Numbered from the stretch's first letter, positions 11,022 to 23,799 are shown. The stretch: 64,000 nucleotides of DNA from Pomphorhynchus laevis (GCA_012934845.2 WNNJ02001962.1:161396-225395); one strand, 5' to 3'. Program-made: numbers and translations. Notes: generated by a model from the sequence alone, not told the origin.

Positions 11022-11480
11022 TTATATTATATGGTATGCATGAATGGTCATGCAAAAATTGCTTCTTGTAAATTTAAATATGTCATCTTTACGATATAAA
11101 TTAAAAGTAGTTTTAATTGATGTTAATTTAATATTCATATCTAGATATATACATTCTTTTTCATCAATATTGGTTTTATTAAGAACAAGGCTGCCTGGAT
11201 AAATTTGTTCACTATTTGAATAAAAATTGTAAGAGTTAAATACATATATATCATCAATATATCGAAACATATTTCATATCTTTATTTAATTTTGATTTAT
11301 TTTTTAAACAGTTATGAACAAATTCATATTCTATAAAGCTTAAAAATAAATCAGCTATAATTGAGCTACTATTACCTCTCATTAGAACACCTTTTATTTG
11401 TCTAAATATAGATGTCCCTACTTTTAAATAATTTCGATAAAATAATATTCTATAAAATATTCTTTCAATTCATTGTACCA
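11022..11480 (-). pseudogene. Penelope-like (YIDD-type) reverse transcriptase fragment
   Basis: The - strand encodes a palm-domain piece: IFRQIKGVLMRGNSSSIIA then DLFLSFIEYEFVHNC (the FRQxxGIPMGxNxxPxxADLFLxxxE motif), then MFRYIDDIYVFNS (catalytic RYIDD), IYPGSLVLNKTN, IYLDMNIKL and INLYRKDD-like LYRKDD. This is the RT type seen in Penelope-like elements, possibly the Naiad group, that lacks the classical YVDD. The GIPMG glycines are degraded (VLMRG) and the upstream part is shifted. Related fragments lie at 21,227, 33,200, 33,806, 55,700 and 62,464. Confidence 0.75.
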
Positions 11481-11865
11481 CGTAATCTAATCCTAATGGG
11501 TACTTGGAATTAAGCGTTTTGATCCAAAAATCTTCTCTTTCTAATCATTTTTTATTTAATATCGACTTATTTTCTTCAGTAATATGTTCTAAAAAAATTA
11601 CAGTTTTTTTGTCCTATTTATCTCATATGCTTATGAAATATAGTTTGCGTTGTATTAGATACACTACACTTGTGATATTTATTCAAAGAAATAAGCCAGT
11701 TTGAGGTAAGATGTGTTGCTTTACGTATTACTTTCTCATTAAATAACTCAAATATCAGAATAACTGTATTTAAGAAATTACTGAATGGAATCTATTGTTC
11801 ATAAATGCATTCAAAAAATAAGATATGGAAACATGAAAAATAAGATACAGAATCAATGAAATTAT

Positions 11866-12156
11866 ATGAAAGTATACAAGGAGAAACCCACAACTGTGGC
11901 ATCTACAGCAATGGTGGATGTGATCAAAAAGACAAATGCAAGAATTCCACAATATGCAATAATTGAAGAAAATACCACCCTGCCTGGTCGAGAAAGTATC
12001 AACATTTTAAAGAGTACAAAAGTAGACACATTAATACCCCCAACGCAAATAAAGTATACCGCCAACACATTCTCATCAGCTTCAACCAGCCGTTTATCAG
12101 ACCTTGATATATTATCTATGATAACCATCAAAAAGCAATTAAAGAAATGCAGTTGA
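11866..12156 (+). CDS. Unassigned open frame upstream of a LINE
   Basis: A 96-residue open frame from the ATG at 11,866 is rich in Ser, Thr, Lys and Ile (for example ANTFSSASTSRLSDLDILSM). Its codon composition is less AT-biased than the surroundings. It ends 276 bases before the LINE endonuclease start at 12,432, so it may be the C-terminal part of the element's first ORF. No zinc knuckle or coiled coil was recognised. It could also be a chance open frame, because the opposite strand is open over much of the same span. Confidence 0.35.
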   Translation: MKVYKEKPTTVASTAMVDVIKKTNARIPQYAIIEENTTLPGRESINILKSTKVDTLIPPTQIKYTANTFSSASTSRLSDLDILSMITIKKQLKKCS

Positions 12157-12360
12157 TGATTGTCACTCTATCAATTCCCTCACGATAATACTACGAGTTA
12201 TATGCGACAGACTAAAAAAGTCCAACAAACAAATAAAAAAGGTGCCTATGCACATATAATTTGATTCCGGTACGACTGTCAAAGAAAGGCAAAAACTGGC
12301 AGTTAGAGGGAAATTAAGATAATGATCGTCGGCAAGTGACTCCACCTAGTCTGGCAGAAT

Positions 12361-12382
12361 GTGAGAAGGGGAACCTTCTCAC
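12361..12382. repeat. Short perfect hairpin before the LINE second ORF
   Basis: GTGAGAAGG and CCTTCTCAC pair perfectly around a GGAA loop, 50 bases upstream of the LINE endonuclease ATG. Confidence 0.8.
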
Positions 12383-12431
12383 TTCAGGTTCCGACTAGGG
12401 GGAGGCATCCCACTCCAGTTAAATCAACACA

Positions 12432-13400
12432 ATGGAAAGTAATCAAGGGCTTTTTTTACTGAATATCCTTCAATGGAATTTAGGAGGAGCTTCTGTCCGT
12501 GGACTTTTATCTGGTAGAGATGCAGATGCTTTAGTCATTCAGGAAACTCGGCCTCTCCGCCTCTCCTAGGACATTACTCGATTTAACCCTAAGCATATAA
12601 TAATCCAATATACTCCGTACATAACCCATTTTAACAAACTCTTCATCTAAAGGTATTTTAACCCTAGTTAAGAGCTCCTAAAGATCTTCCCTCTTACCAA
12701 ACTATCCTTGACCAGCCCTGTCTTGTTTAGCTATATCACTCTGTAAAAAAAGTAAACGCACCAGCATAGCCGATGTATATATCCAGCAAGGAGAAATTCA
12801 AAAAAACCGTAACCTCCTCGATTGTATATTATGTAGCGGTTATGACATGTTTCTTGATGACTTCAACGACAGAACGTGTCGTTGGATTAATGCATCACTT
12901 CGCAGAGTTAGGAATTACTATCTTTATCTCAATTCATCAAAATTGCAAGTGATCGTCTTTCATGGCGCCCTTGCGACAAATTAAAAATTAAAGCGACTAG
13001 CACTCCAGCTCTATCTTTCATATTGACTAATTATCCACTCCCTACCTTCACTAGTCGAGTAAAATACCTGGGGTTGCCATTACGGTGAACTGGTCAGCGA
13101 AAGCTGACCTGGATAGACTCAAACGTCTCCTGCAGAAAGCTAGGTGTACCCTGAAACGTGATTAGCATCTGTCATTGAATGGCAACCACAAGTGCCCCTG
13201 TGGGGTACTCGGGCTATCTAAGTATTAGTCTTCTTTTCAAGAGGACGTCCAACAGAGCAAAGACTAAGGTTTATCAAGCTCCTCATCTCGAGATTACCGA
13301 ACATCGTCCGCCTCGATTGGATTCTTCGGGGGGGGGGTTAAAGACACTGGATGGTTTAGTCGGAGAGCGGCGTGTTGGTATAGCTGTATAGCTCTGATCC
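12432..13400 (+). pseudogene. Jockey-like LINE second-ORF remnant (endonuclease start, RT end)
   Basis: The ATG at 12,432 opens FLLNILQWNLGGASVRGL, GRDADALVIQET, the N-terminal motifs of an apurinic/apyrimidinic-type LINE endonuclease (LNIxQWNxxG and VxxLQET). A stop follows at 12,567. Further on are RT C-terminal pieces: YLYLNSSKLQVIVFH near 12,920, SRVKYLGLPLR near 13,050, WSAKADLDRLKRLLQKARC just after, and FKRTSNRAKTKVYQ with GLKTLDGLVGERRVGIA near 13,230-13,380. Most of the endonuclease and RT fingers/palm is deleted, so it is a dead copy of roughly 1 kb against about 3 kb expected. Confidence 0.75.
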
Positions 13401-14639
13401 CTAACGATTTTAGACCGTAATACAAAGAAGACACGAAGTAGTTTACGACTGATTAACTCTATATATTATTTTCTGATGTCTCTTTTGAGAGACATTGGTT
13501 GGTTTTAAAATCTTTATTTATTTATGGAAGTAAATTATTATTAAATTATTTATAAATGTAAACTTAATTTAAATAGTTATTCTAACGGAGAAAGTAGCTG
13601 ATTTAATTAACAATGTGCTGCTTAATATCTTACTTTATCATCAAAAACCGAAATATCAGAATAACTGTTAAGAAATTCATGAATTAAATCTATTATTTAC
13701 AAATGCATACAAAAAATAAGACAAGGGAATATGACAAAACTGCATATTACAATCAGTGAAATACATGGAAGTATACAAGAATATATTTATTAGAGTTTCA
13801 TTCATGGATTAAAACCACTAATTATAGCATTAATCCATTAACAAAGACAAAACGATTTAACTTACAATTAAAAATAATACAATACAAAGCTTTATCTACC
13901 ACAGATCATAATTGATAGAGATACATCAATTTATTTCATCAACTTACATATTGTTGGTGAAATATTCTCAGACAATACGTTAGGACGTTTCATCTAGCAT
14001 ATTATACGATTAATAATTTATATTTACACACTATGAATGACATATACTCTTTGCATTCTAATCTTAACATCATCGATACAAATAAATATGTAGCAAATGC
14101 GATCTCGAAATTGAAAGCCAGAACTACTTTAATTTGTTTTTATTTCTTCACAATTAAAATCTAGATATTATAAAGAACGCCTTGGGATAATTACATCTGA
14201 TTTTTGGTTTTTGTAAAACACAATAAAATTGATCATGTATAATCTTTGTTTGATAAAACAAAGAACCAAGATTTTTAATGTCTTATAATATCAATCTGAA
14301 ATGATTGTCTCTATTTAATCTGTCAGTACAAAGCGAGTCTTGAAATTCTTTCGTGGCAGCCAATAGAATTTTACATTATAGCCTAGCAACAAATTCAATT
14401 CCCGAAAATTTAATTTACTCACATTGATTTTAACTGGGATGATACGATCAAAAAGTCAGAAGGCAGGTCGGTAATTGGATTGCCAAATAATCGTCTATTA
14501 AAGATAATTCAAATTATCTGTTACAATCATTTGTCAAACAATATTAAACGAGAATATCTTTACGTATAAACTTTGAAAATCGATTTTAAAAATGTCAAAT
14601 GTTAGCGTTTTTGCGAAACTTTAGCAAAAGTGCAAATTC
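13401..14639. other. AT-rich DNA, no gene seen
   Basis: No motif, RNA gene or organised repeat was recognised on either strand. Confidence 0.45.
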
Positions 14640-16275
14640 TTAAGGTATATTATATAGTTTATTTAAGTAAAATTATATAAAACTGTAAAGTAAATAATAT
14701 GTAATGTATATGTAAGTTAAATAGAATATAATTTAAAGTTTTTCTTCATAAAATTATTTTTCTTCAAACTTGCAATAAACTGGATAACTAAATCTATTAC
14801 TAAGCCACACTCTTCACGAAATAATAACAGATGCTACCATTTATTCGGTGTAATCATTTATCAAATTATTTATCAAAATGTTATAGATGTCGTGCATTAT
14901 AATATGAAAAAAATCTCAAATATCATTAAGCTTTCCTCAAATTTCATTTCAGTCCATGGCACATTTATTTAAATACATGTATTATACTATGTAAATCATA
15001 TTAATGAATTTAAATGATTTGGCTATTTTATAAAGTTAATTTTTAAGTAATTATTTAAAAATAATCTTCAAAAACAATTAAAACTTTATTTCATTTACTG
15101 ATTAAAAATATACATTTTCATTTCTTATAATGAACCATCACTTAAATTGGCAGTAATATAAGTTGGCAGCAAATATCATTAAACTAATAGCTAATAATCT
15201 CAAATTCGATTTGGAATTTCAGAAAAAAAAACCGGTTTTGAATAATATAAAGTAAATTATATAGCATATTAAAGTAAAATTAGATAAAACTGTTACATAA
15301 AAAATATGTAATATATAAGTAAGTTAAATAATGTATAATTTAAAATTTATTTTTCATCAGGTTAACGAACGATATTATCAACAGCTTATAAAAACAGTAT
15401 ATTACTTTAGGGAAATTTATAACTTGTAAGCGTTATAAAAATATATCTAAAGCTCTTAAATGTTAGAAATATCGTTTAGCCGATAATTCAACATTCCCTA
15501 AGATAAATGTATACATCTTACTCTATGAATTTGAACAATTTTTATATTGATTTATAACCCAGAAATTATAAATTATAATTTATTTTCTCAACTTAATTAA
15601 AAATGGGAAGTTATTAATTGTTATATATGTTAGAAATATAATCTACTATCATCAGGGTTTATTAAAATATCTTTTGCGATATCTAAAAGCTTTACGAAAC
15701 AATTTATAAAATATCACTCAACTCTATAATTAAAAATCGATAATTATAACTTAAATTATATTATCTTAACTACCTATTCGGCGTGTATTTATACATCAAA
15801 CAATCTTTACTAGAATTTTATAACTCGGAATTTTTATGAACCGATTAATTGTATAACAAATTTTAGAATAAAGACTGCATATCATCAAGTGAAATTGCAA
15901 TGTTAAAAAATTTTCGTCGCACATTTTCAACCCGACATTGCAGTGAGGACAAATAAATGTTAATGATATATTTCATTTAAGGTAATTTATGCTATGAGTA
16001 TATTATATACTAAATATTATAAATAAAATGTTATATTGTATATTTAAGTAAAAATTAATAAAAATGTAAAGTAAAAAGTGTAATGTATAACTAAATAAAG
16101 TAATGTATAATCTAAAACTTGTCTTCATCAGGTGAACGAACGATACTAACAACATCTTACAAAAACAGTATTACTTTAGGAAAAATGTCCAATTAAAAAA
16201 ATAAAAATGTATCTAAAGCTGACATATGTGAGAAATATTGTTTAGCTGATAATTCAATATTTCCTAAAATGTGCA
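14640..16275. repeat. Degenerate tandem repeat, three units of about 0.6-0.8 kb
   Basis: The pattern TATAAAACTGTAAAGTAAA...TTTCTTCAT occurs near 14,640, 15,250 and 16,030. The last two units share a longer block with GAACGAACGATA, AAAAACAGTAT and GATAATTCAA (15,360-15,490 and 16,130-16,270). The units are old, with many substitutions and indels, and no reading frame is conserved between them. Confidence 0.6.
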
Positions 16276-17364
16276 AGTGATTTATAATCCAGATATGGTC
16301 AAAAACGTGATGCTATTCGGAATAATAAAATTATTTTAAAAATCAAACAACATAGTTTCGTCAATATTACATTAATATTGACGATATCATTATGATATCA
16401 TTACTGATATTATTACCGATATCATAACTGTCTCTTAATAATTTCAACAAGCTATTCAGCAAGCTTTACTGCTGTTGCTATTGTGATTAGCTATCAGTAA
16501 TACTTAAATTGTATAATTTCTAATACGCAACTAATTTAAAAATATGTTTAAAATATGATAAATTTGATTTAATATAATTAAAAAATGTGATTTTAATGTG
16601 AAATTGTTACTCAAAAATCACAGAAGATACAACGTGAGCTACATACATATCTTGAAGGCCTTTCATGTTAAAGAAATGTCCAGTGTTTAATTCAGTAATC
16701 AAATTGTATGATAAATTTCTAAATTAAAAGTGGTGCTATTTGTTAAATTGGTAATAATTCAAATAAATTACATGTTTGTAATTAATATCGTACATTTTAG
16801 ATTTAAAATATAATTTAGATATAAGCCCAAATTTTTGACTACAAATTCGAATTTAAAATCAACATTAAAGCAAGAATTTAAATGTAGCAAGTAAGTATCA
16901 ATTGTATCTAAACAATTTCTGTTTAATAACAAATCCTATAATTAATTTAAAACTATAGTAGTTTAAAATTTGCTTAGCATATTGATAAATCATTTTGTGC
17001 ATCGCGGTTTGCTACACATCATATAAGGATGTGAAAAGAAGATACAGGTTCGAATTTTTTCATTAAATTTATAATTTCCATTCACCTCTGTTAATATAAA
17101 GATATGAAAGTGTATTACTTTCAATAAAATGTTGAATATTAAATAATAAATGTTTAATATCAAACTCAAATTTGAGAGAAATTTCAAAAGAATATATCAT
17201 TACGCAGTATACAATTAGCAATTACGATAAAATTTATTAATTTATATTTTATCAGATTGACTGACGATGATGACTGTCAGACACTTAAAAATATATTATG
17301 GTTCATTGTTGTTAGCAACAAATATATTAGATATGAATATATAATCTAATACGATTCTATACAT
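16276..17364. other. AT-rich DNA, no gene seen
   Basis: It includes a run of GATATCATTA-type short repeats at about 16,380-16,430. Nothing else is recognised. Confidence 0.45.
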
Positions 17365-17439
17365 TTGACAAAAATTTATAATTCAGAGCTTTTTCCAGAA
17401 ATAGTAAGAACTTTAATAAATTCGATTAATAGAAACATT

Positions 17440-18660
17440 ACATTACCTTATAAAATGTATACAATCTTAATGCATAAAATATTAAAAATAATTAAAAACA
17501 AAATATTAAAAAAAATTATTGTATTAAAATTATTTCGTTATTTATAAAAATAACAATTTTAAAATCAGTTTTTATTTTTTTATTATAGCTACTAACTTGT
17601 AAAATCTTATCAAGTAAATGTATGGAAGAGATTATTATTAAGCCCAATCGCCTCTTGGCATGGGTAAGAATAATAGAAATTACAAAAATAATCACATAAA
17701 TATATAATTGCAATCAAGGCACATTGATAAACATATTATTCAATCTTCAGGAATCAAAACTAATGAAGAGTATAGTAGATTTCCGATTTGAGTTCACACG
17801 ATTGGCCTTAATCACACCTCTACAGTATATATATTTCCATTCTAGAGCTGTTTCATGCTATCAATATCTTTCAACGGCATCTGCGATAAGCGATGACAAC
17901 TGAAAATATGAAGTAATGCAGAGCATTTACCGTTGCAGAAAAACAAATGCAATTCGCCGAACGAGAGTGAAATGGTGGTCTGATCTTGCAGAACTTTGAG
18001 TGCTAACCGTCTAGTGAGATTAACCATATTAGTGGACCTTTGTGACAATTAGGCAATCTCCAATTAGCATGGATATATGATGGCGTCCTGTATATTGCGA
18101 GATCTAAGTCATCAACTTTTGCATTAAAATCTTGCCGATGTTTCAAATATGCAGCTTTTTCAGGTAATCGAAATCTTAATCGTATGGAAAACGAAAGTGC
18201 AAGTAACTTACTAAATACTGCGACAGCCTTTGACGAACATTTTGATGAAACACCAACCACAAGTTCAACATTTCTTCACAAGCAATTATCGATAAGAGGA
18301 AAATTTTCCGAGGTCAAGTCTGTCCAACAACAACTGATCATTCGTACATATACAACCACCATCGTCCGTATACCACACATTTTTTCGCGTTATGAGCTTC
18401 TTTCTGGAGATTATCAATCATGGGCAATGACAGCCGTTGACGACCATTTTGATGAAACATCAATCATTATTCATTCAAAATTGACGTTAATATTACCTTA
18501 TAAAATGTATACTATCTTTATGCATAAAATATTTAAAAACTTTATTTTATAAAAATTATTTCGTTATTTATAAAAATAACAATTTTTAAATCAGCTTGTA
18601 TTTTTCTAATTAAAGCTACTAACTTGTAAAATCTAATTAAGTAAATGTAATAAAATTAAT
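17440..18660 (+). repeat. Direct repeats flanking a 0.85-kb less AT-rich block
   Basis: About 190 bp starting ATTACCTTATAAAATGTATA at 17,440 recurs at about 18,489-18,660, including ATTTCGTTATTTATAAAAAT and AGCTACTAACTTGTAAAATC. Between them (about 17,660-18,480) the base composition is closer to that of coding DNA. Open frames exist on both strands: - strand 17,842-18,260 in two overlapping frames, + strand 18,184-18,552. Within the block FDEHFDETPTTSS and VDDHFDETSII show a small internal duplication on the + strand. No family was recognised. It may be an inserted gene fragment or a non-autonomous element with long terminal direct repeats. Confidence 0.5.
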
Positions 18661-19930
18661 AATTAATAACTAATAAATTCGATTCCTAGAAGCATTATTA
18701 GCATGTTAATTTTATATTATTTTTATTCATAAAATATTAAAAATCATTTAAAGCTAAATATTTACGTAATTGTGATAAAATTCATTATATACTCTTTGTT
18801 TAATCGTATATGTAAATTTATATTGTAATCAATTTAATGCAATCAACTTATATTGTAATAAATTTATATTCTAATCAAGTTCAGTTATTTTTTAAAGTAA
18901 AACATTTACAGATTAACAGAAACAAGCGATTGTAAATTAAATCCTGATATAATCGACATCTAGCAATTAAAGTTATACATCACAAAATTTGTTTAATAAA
19001 AATTATAATAAGGATATTACATTCTTTATGAGTTTAAATAAAGAAACTATCAATTTAAAACTATATAATAATCTGAATAAGTTATAGTCAAAATATCATG
19101 AATTATTTTGATTTAAATAATGTATTCAAAATTGACGGTATCTGAATGTTGTTTAACTTTGTGGGCAAACTATATGGCACATGAATATAAATTGTATACT
19201 AAATTGGGAAGGTTATCAACATTCATTTGAGAATGGTTACACAAAACGAATAAGGAAACTTGACTTACACGTGTGAAATTGTGTGCTTGCTGCTTAGGAA
19301 ACTATTGGGAATATTCTTAATGCAATTGTAAGATAGATCTCTAAATCGAATAAGCATTTTAAAGAAAATACTTATTTGTAGCAAATATTTAAAAAACTGT
19401 TTGAATATTATCTTTTAATAAACAATCAATTAGTATTCAGGTATATTTGAATAATAATTAATATCTAATAACTTATTTTTAGTTAAACTTTGATTTAATT
19501 GTGGAATAAGTTTTGATTATAAAACCAAATTGGAAACAAATCAATTAACATATAAACACATGTACAATTATCAACAGTCTTTAAACTAATTTAGTTAAAA
19601 ACAATCATTTGCACAAAAATATTGTTTCCTAAACTTATTGCCGACTAAAAAACTACAATTGGTCACGTCTTCCACAGAATAATATGTTTGAGGCAGTCGG
19701 CGAATTCTGCTAGCCTAGCTACGTGTTCCCTAAGACAGAGAAAATGATAATTTGACAAACTAAGGAGTCTCTCTGCACGTTTTTAGATTTGGTTACGTTT
19801 ATAGATTTGGTAGACTTTGATACATTTAATTAAAAAAGTGTCCCATATACATCCTCAAAAAGTGCTTAGACACCACAAGTAGTTACCTCCAGTATAAATA
19901 TTCAGTGACTTTAAGATAATCATCTATTAA
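18661..19930. other. AT-rich DNA, no gene seen
   Basis: A short GC-richer piece at 19,670-19,745 might be a LINE scrap (GHVFHR on the + strand), but it is too short to assign. Confidence 0.4.
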
Positions 19931-19934
19931 AAGA

Positions 19935-20640
19935 AATACAATTCGATCAAAGCTTACTCGCTACTAGGTGACATAATCAGTGTGGCCTAGTAGCAACACA
20001 AATTTGACATCGTATTACAATAAGATAGTGAGTCTTATCTAATTGTATACTCGTTCCAATTATTTAATCTTTATTTATTTTACAATATTACATATTACAA
20101 TAAGATAGTGAGTCTTATCTAATTGTATACGAGTTCCAAATATGAGAATATAAAAGGCCAAATATGATCAGTTTGGTAAAATATTTCTTCAAATATATAA
20201 ATATTGTATACTCGTTTAATTTTTTCAAAATTTCTTTTTCAAAAGACGTTGTTCCAATTCATAGTGTTCCAAAAGAAGTTATTCCAATTGTATATATTCT
20301 TTAAATTCATCAAGACAATTTATTAAAGTTTGTTTACTAAAGTTAAAAATAACTCTTTAAAAATTACTGTTTTAAGGTTTGTTTACTTTGGTAAGCAAAT
20401 TAATAGTGGAAGTGTAATTAATTTAAACACTTATTACTTTTCTTTTTAATTTATGAATATATTTATTTTAATATTAGAGCTGCCTAGACTACGAGATAGA
20501 CGATTCGATCAAAGTTTATAATTACTAAAAGGTAACATCATCAGTGTGACCTAGTAGCAACACAAATTTGACATCATATTACAATAAGATAGCGACTCTT
20601 ATCTAATTGTATACTAATTTCAATTATTTCAATGAGATCG
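19935..20640 (+). repeat. Short interspersed direct repeats (three copies)
   Basis: ATTACAATAAGATAGTGAGT with its continuation TCTTATCTAATTGTATAC occurs near 20,015 and 20,095, and with small changes near 20,579. The first and third copies also share the preceding CCTAGTAGCAACACAAATTT. Each copy can form an ATAAGA/TCTTAT hairpin. The third copy is inside the inverted-repeat arm and so reappears near 63,700 on the other strand. Confidence 0.75.
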
Positions 20641-20778
20641 ATTTTAACCACATAAAATTGATAAAGGTGTTATAGAGAATAGCAGCAGATGTGTATTGTA
20701 TCTTTCTCGTCAAAGTTTTGCATTGAGCTAAACTTATAAACCAAATTATCGATAGTTTAATATTGCATCTTCAACGAA

Positions 20779-21120
20779 TCAGATCAGGTAACTGAGTTTG
20801 CGTATATTAAATTATTTATAATCAAACATAATGAAAAATAAATAAATAAAATAATAAATAATTAAAAAATAAATAATAAATAATTTTATAATTTTATATA
20901 AGATTTCAAATAACTTATATCAAGTTAGAATTTATGATTGAAATTTAAAATAAAAGTCTATTTTTATGAATTGAGTAATAAATAGTAAACGATGTATTCG
21001 AATAAGGAATATAGATCATCAAGACGAACTACTATGTAATTAGCTTTAGGCCAAAATTTTTTGACGCAATATAACACCAAGACAGAATAATGAGATACTA
21101 ATGAGATATTTCTTATGAAA
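20779..21120 (+). repeat. Dispersed repeat family member (TCAG..AACTGAGT family)
   Basis: It opens with AATCAGATCAGGTAACTGAG, then a long A/T run, then TTTTATGAATTGAGTAATAA, the same layout as 38,877-39,130 and 5,195-5,530. The mirror copy is at about 63,180-63,520. Confidence 0.6.
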
Positions 21121-21226
21121 TTTGACTATCAAGTATCTTTTCCGCTTAAGAGTTAAAATTTATTTATTTATATGATTAATTTCCTCTGATAAAACTATCT
21201 AGTATCTTATTCTAATACAAAGTATA

Positions 21227-21838
21227 TTATTTATTATCCATCCATAAAAATTTGCCACTTAAGAGTTTGAATTTATTCTTTATATTATTGTGTTGATTTA
21301 TATATTTTACTACTTTCTGTTTAATGTTATTTTTATAGTAACCTAGTTTAAAATATGCATCTATTAAATTATTTAAATGATTTTGAAGAAAGCCAATATC
21401 ATTACATATTGTTGCAATTCTTAAAATTTCATTATTTAATGTATTATATTTCATATTATATGGTATGCATGAATGCTCATGCAAAAATATTCTTCTTGTA
21501 AATTTAAATATGTCATCTTTACGATATAAATTAATAGTAGTTTTAATTGATGTTAATTTAATGCTAATATCTAGATATACACTTTCTTTATCATTAATAT
21601 TAGTTTTGTTAAGAATAAGGTTATCTGGATAAATTTGTTCGCTTATTGAACAAAAATTGCTAGAATTAAATACACATATATCATCAATATATCGAAACAT
21701 ATATTTCATATATTTATATTGTTTAGATTTAGTTTTTACACAGTTATGAACCAATTTATATTCTATAAAGCTTAAAAATAAGTCAGCTATAATTGGGCTA
21801 CTATTACCTCACATTGGATCAGCTTTTATTTGTCTAAA
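21227..21838 (-). pseudogene. Penelope-like (YIDD-type) reverse transcriptase fragment, left arm
   Basis: An open frame of 175 residues covers the palm and thumb: FRQIKADPM with a stop, NSSPIIADLFLSFIEYKLV upstream, then MFRYIDDICVFNSSNF (catalytic RYIDD), SEQIYPDNLILNKTN, VYLDISIKL, INLYRKDDIFKF, RRIFLHEHSCIPYNMKY and a C-terminal IGFLQNHLNNLIDAYFKLGY. That order (IYPxxLxLxKTN, YLDxxI, LYxKxDDFxF, SxIP, F......L...GY) is typical of this RT type. It is the best-preserved copy in the window, but no GIY-YIG or N-terminal part is attached. Its right-arm mirror has a premature stop. Confidence 0.8.
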
Positions 21839-22270
21839 TTTATGTTAATTTAATGTTCATATTTAGATATATACCATTATCATTAATATCATATTAGTAT
21901 TAGTTTTATTAAGAATGAGGCCAACTGGATAAATTTGTTCGCTTATAAAATTAAATTATTTAAATGATTATGAAGAATAATTATCAACCATTTTCAAAGG
22001 ATCTGTGATCAATTTATGCTTATTTAATGTTCATATCCATATAAATGCCTTACTTATCATTAGTATTAGTAAGAATAAGATAACTTTAGCGAATTTGCTC
22101 AATAATTTAATAAAAATTATTGAACAAATTATAAAATTATTTGATAAAAATTATTTGAAAAATACACAAATTTTATCAATATTTCGAAACATATTTTGTA
22201 TCGTTACATATCGTTCAGAATTACATTCGGTCAAATTAAATCTTTATATATCGAGTCATCCGCGATGACT
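21839..22270 (-). pseudogene. Extra copies of part of the YIDD-type RT, decayed
   Basis: Immediately next to the better RT piece lie two further partial copies of its middle section. On the - strand they read the equivalents of QIYPxxLILNKTN and xYLDMNIKL (21,841-21,955, then 22,000-22,095). They imply local tandem duplication of a roughly 150-bp RT segment. The + strand frame at 22,005-22,268 is its shadow. Confidence 0.5.
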
Positions 22271-22909
22271 AGCTATATATGACTATATATAACTAGTATA
22301 TAACTGTATATGTTATATTACAACATATATATTGTATATGATGATATGATATATTATAATATATGTAATATAATATATCACAATATATAATATATACATA
22401 CTTAATATATCAAGGCAATAATTAACAATTTAATTATAGTATTAAAGCCAAAATATTAAAATTCGGATATTAGATTGTAAATCGTATATTATAATATATG
22501 ATATATAATAATATATGTAATTAAATATAAATTAGTATCGTTCAGAATTACATTCCGATCAAATTTAATCTTTATATGTTCAGTCATCCCGATTAAATAC
22601 ACAAATTGTTTTCGGCTGTCCGAGCAGCCCTCTTCAAAATATCTGAAATTACAATATTATATAAGTACAGGTAGTACACAATTTATAAGAATAAAAAACT
22701 CGGAAACCCGGGATCGTTTAGCCCGTAGGTAGAGTAGATCTCAACACATCCTTGAGTATCTTTGTCGTACATGTGCTGGTATTTTGATGGGAAATTTGAA
22801 GTTATAGTTTGATTTATTTCCCTTCATTGTCTAGCTGTTAGTACTAAAGTACTAATATGCGACTCGCTAAAGTACTAATATGTACTAAGTACATATTATA
22901 AGTACTTAT

Positions 22910-23130
22910 TAGCAGTTCCTCCTGATGACCTCTAATAATTATTTAATAATTATCTAAATTTAATTATTTTAAATTTCAATTTTTTATTTTAACTTGATTT
23001 AAATTATAGAAAATCTAAAAACAATTATTAATTTTATTATTTAATTATTAAATTTTGATTATCATTATTATGTTTTGTTTAGTATATAATTATATTAAAT
23101 ACGTAGACTCAGTTAGCTAATTTGATTACT
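22910..23130 (-). repeat. Dispersed repeat family member, reverse orientation
   Basis: Read on the - strand it begins AATCAAATTAGCTAACTGAG, continues with the A/T middle shared with 38,877-39,045, and ends near AGAGGTCATCAGGAGGAAC. The right-arm counterpart (from 61,047) keeps the first half and then differs. Confidence 0.65.
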
Positions 23131-23159
23131 ATGTAATAAGTACTTATCTCGCTAAAGTA

Positions 23160-23430
23160 CTAATTTGCGATTTAGCCTCTGTTGTCTGAATGTTGTTGTC
23201 GCCTTCTCATACGCAATCCTATGATCGGTGGAGATGACGTGATTAAATAGTGGCGACGACCTGTCATGTCGTTTTAAACCACTCTAATGTTGGTAGATTC
23301 TCTAAGCAAGACCTTGTTTGGTCTGACCAGCATATGTTCTATTACAATTAGCACAAGGTATAACATACATGACGCTACTGTTTTGTTTGTGAGGTTTGCG
23401 TTTGAAAAGAGTGACACTTCTCATATAGTA
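23160..23430 (-). pseudogene. Decayed Penelope-like GIY-YIG endonuclease, left arm
   Basis: The - strand reads SSVMYVIPCANCNRTYAGQT (VxYxIPCxxCxxxYxGQT, the GIY-YIG core with its Cys pair), then a stop, RIYQH, LKRHDRSSPLFNHVISTDH and RIAYEKATT. These match residue for residue the layout of the intact frame at 25,867-26,418 (YVGQTRQTFSKRIYQH, LKRGDSSSAIVNHVLSTDH). Several stops and small shifts break it. It is an older relative of that element. Confidence 0.75.
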
Positions 23431-23799
23431 AACATTAATCTGCGTGTCAAATTTATAGCTTTAGTTCTTTTTAGTTTATTCATGAGAAAGTCTTTGATAT
23501 ATTACAAGAGCTAATGTACCATTTAGGCGTGTTGTCCGAAGTACAAGGTATTGTACTACGGGAACAATGTGATTTTTAAACGCCTTTACAATTGCGCATT
23601 TTGGGTAGTTACAGTTATGTAGCATCTTCCGAATTGTGTCGCTCTCAGCGCATTTAGTAGATTTACTGCTGCATAATATTCGACCTCTTCAAAAAGGGAT
23701 GTAGCGGCAGATATCTTATGCGGGGCGAGTCTACGAGATGACCAAGGAGGTAGTGCCCACGGTATGAGATGTTTTCTACATACCGTCATGTGTATTGAG

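Noticed and set aside
11770-12131. Hydrophobic open frames on the - strand opposite 11,866-12,156
   Set aside because: They resemble membrane proteins only because the + strand is A-rich; no family motif, and position fits a LINE first ORF on the + strand.
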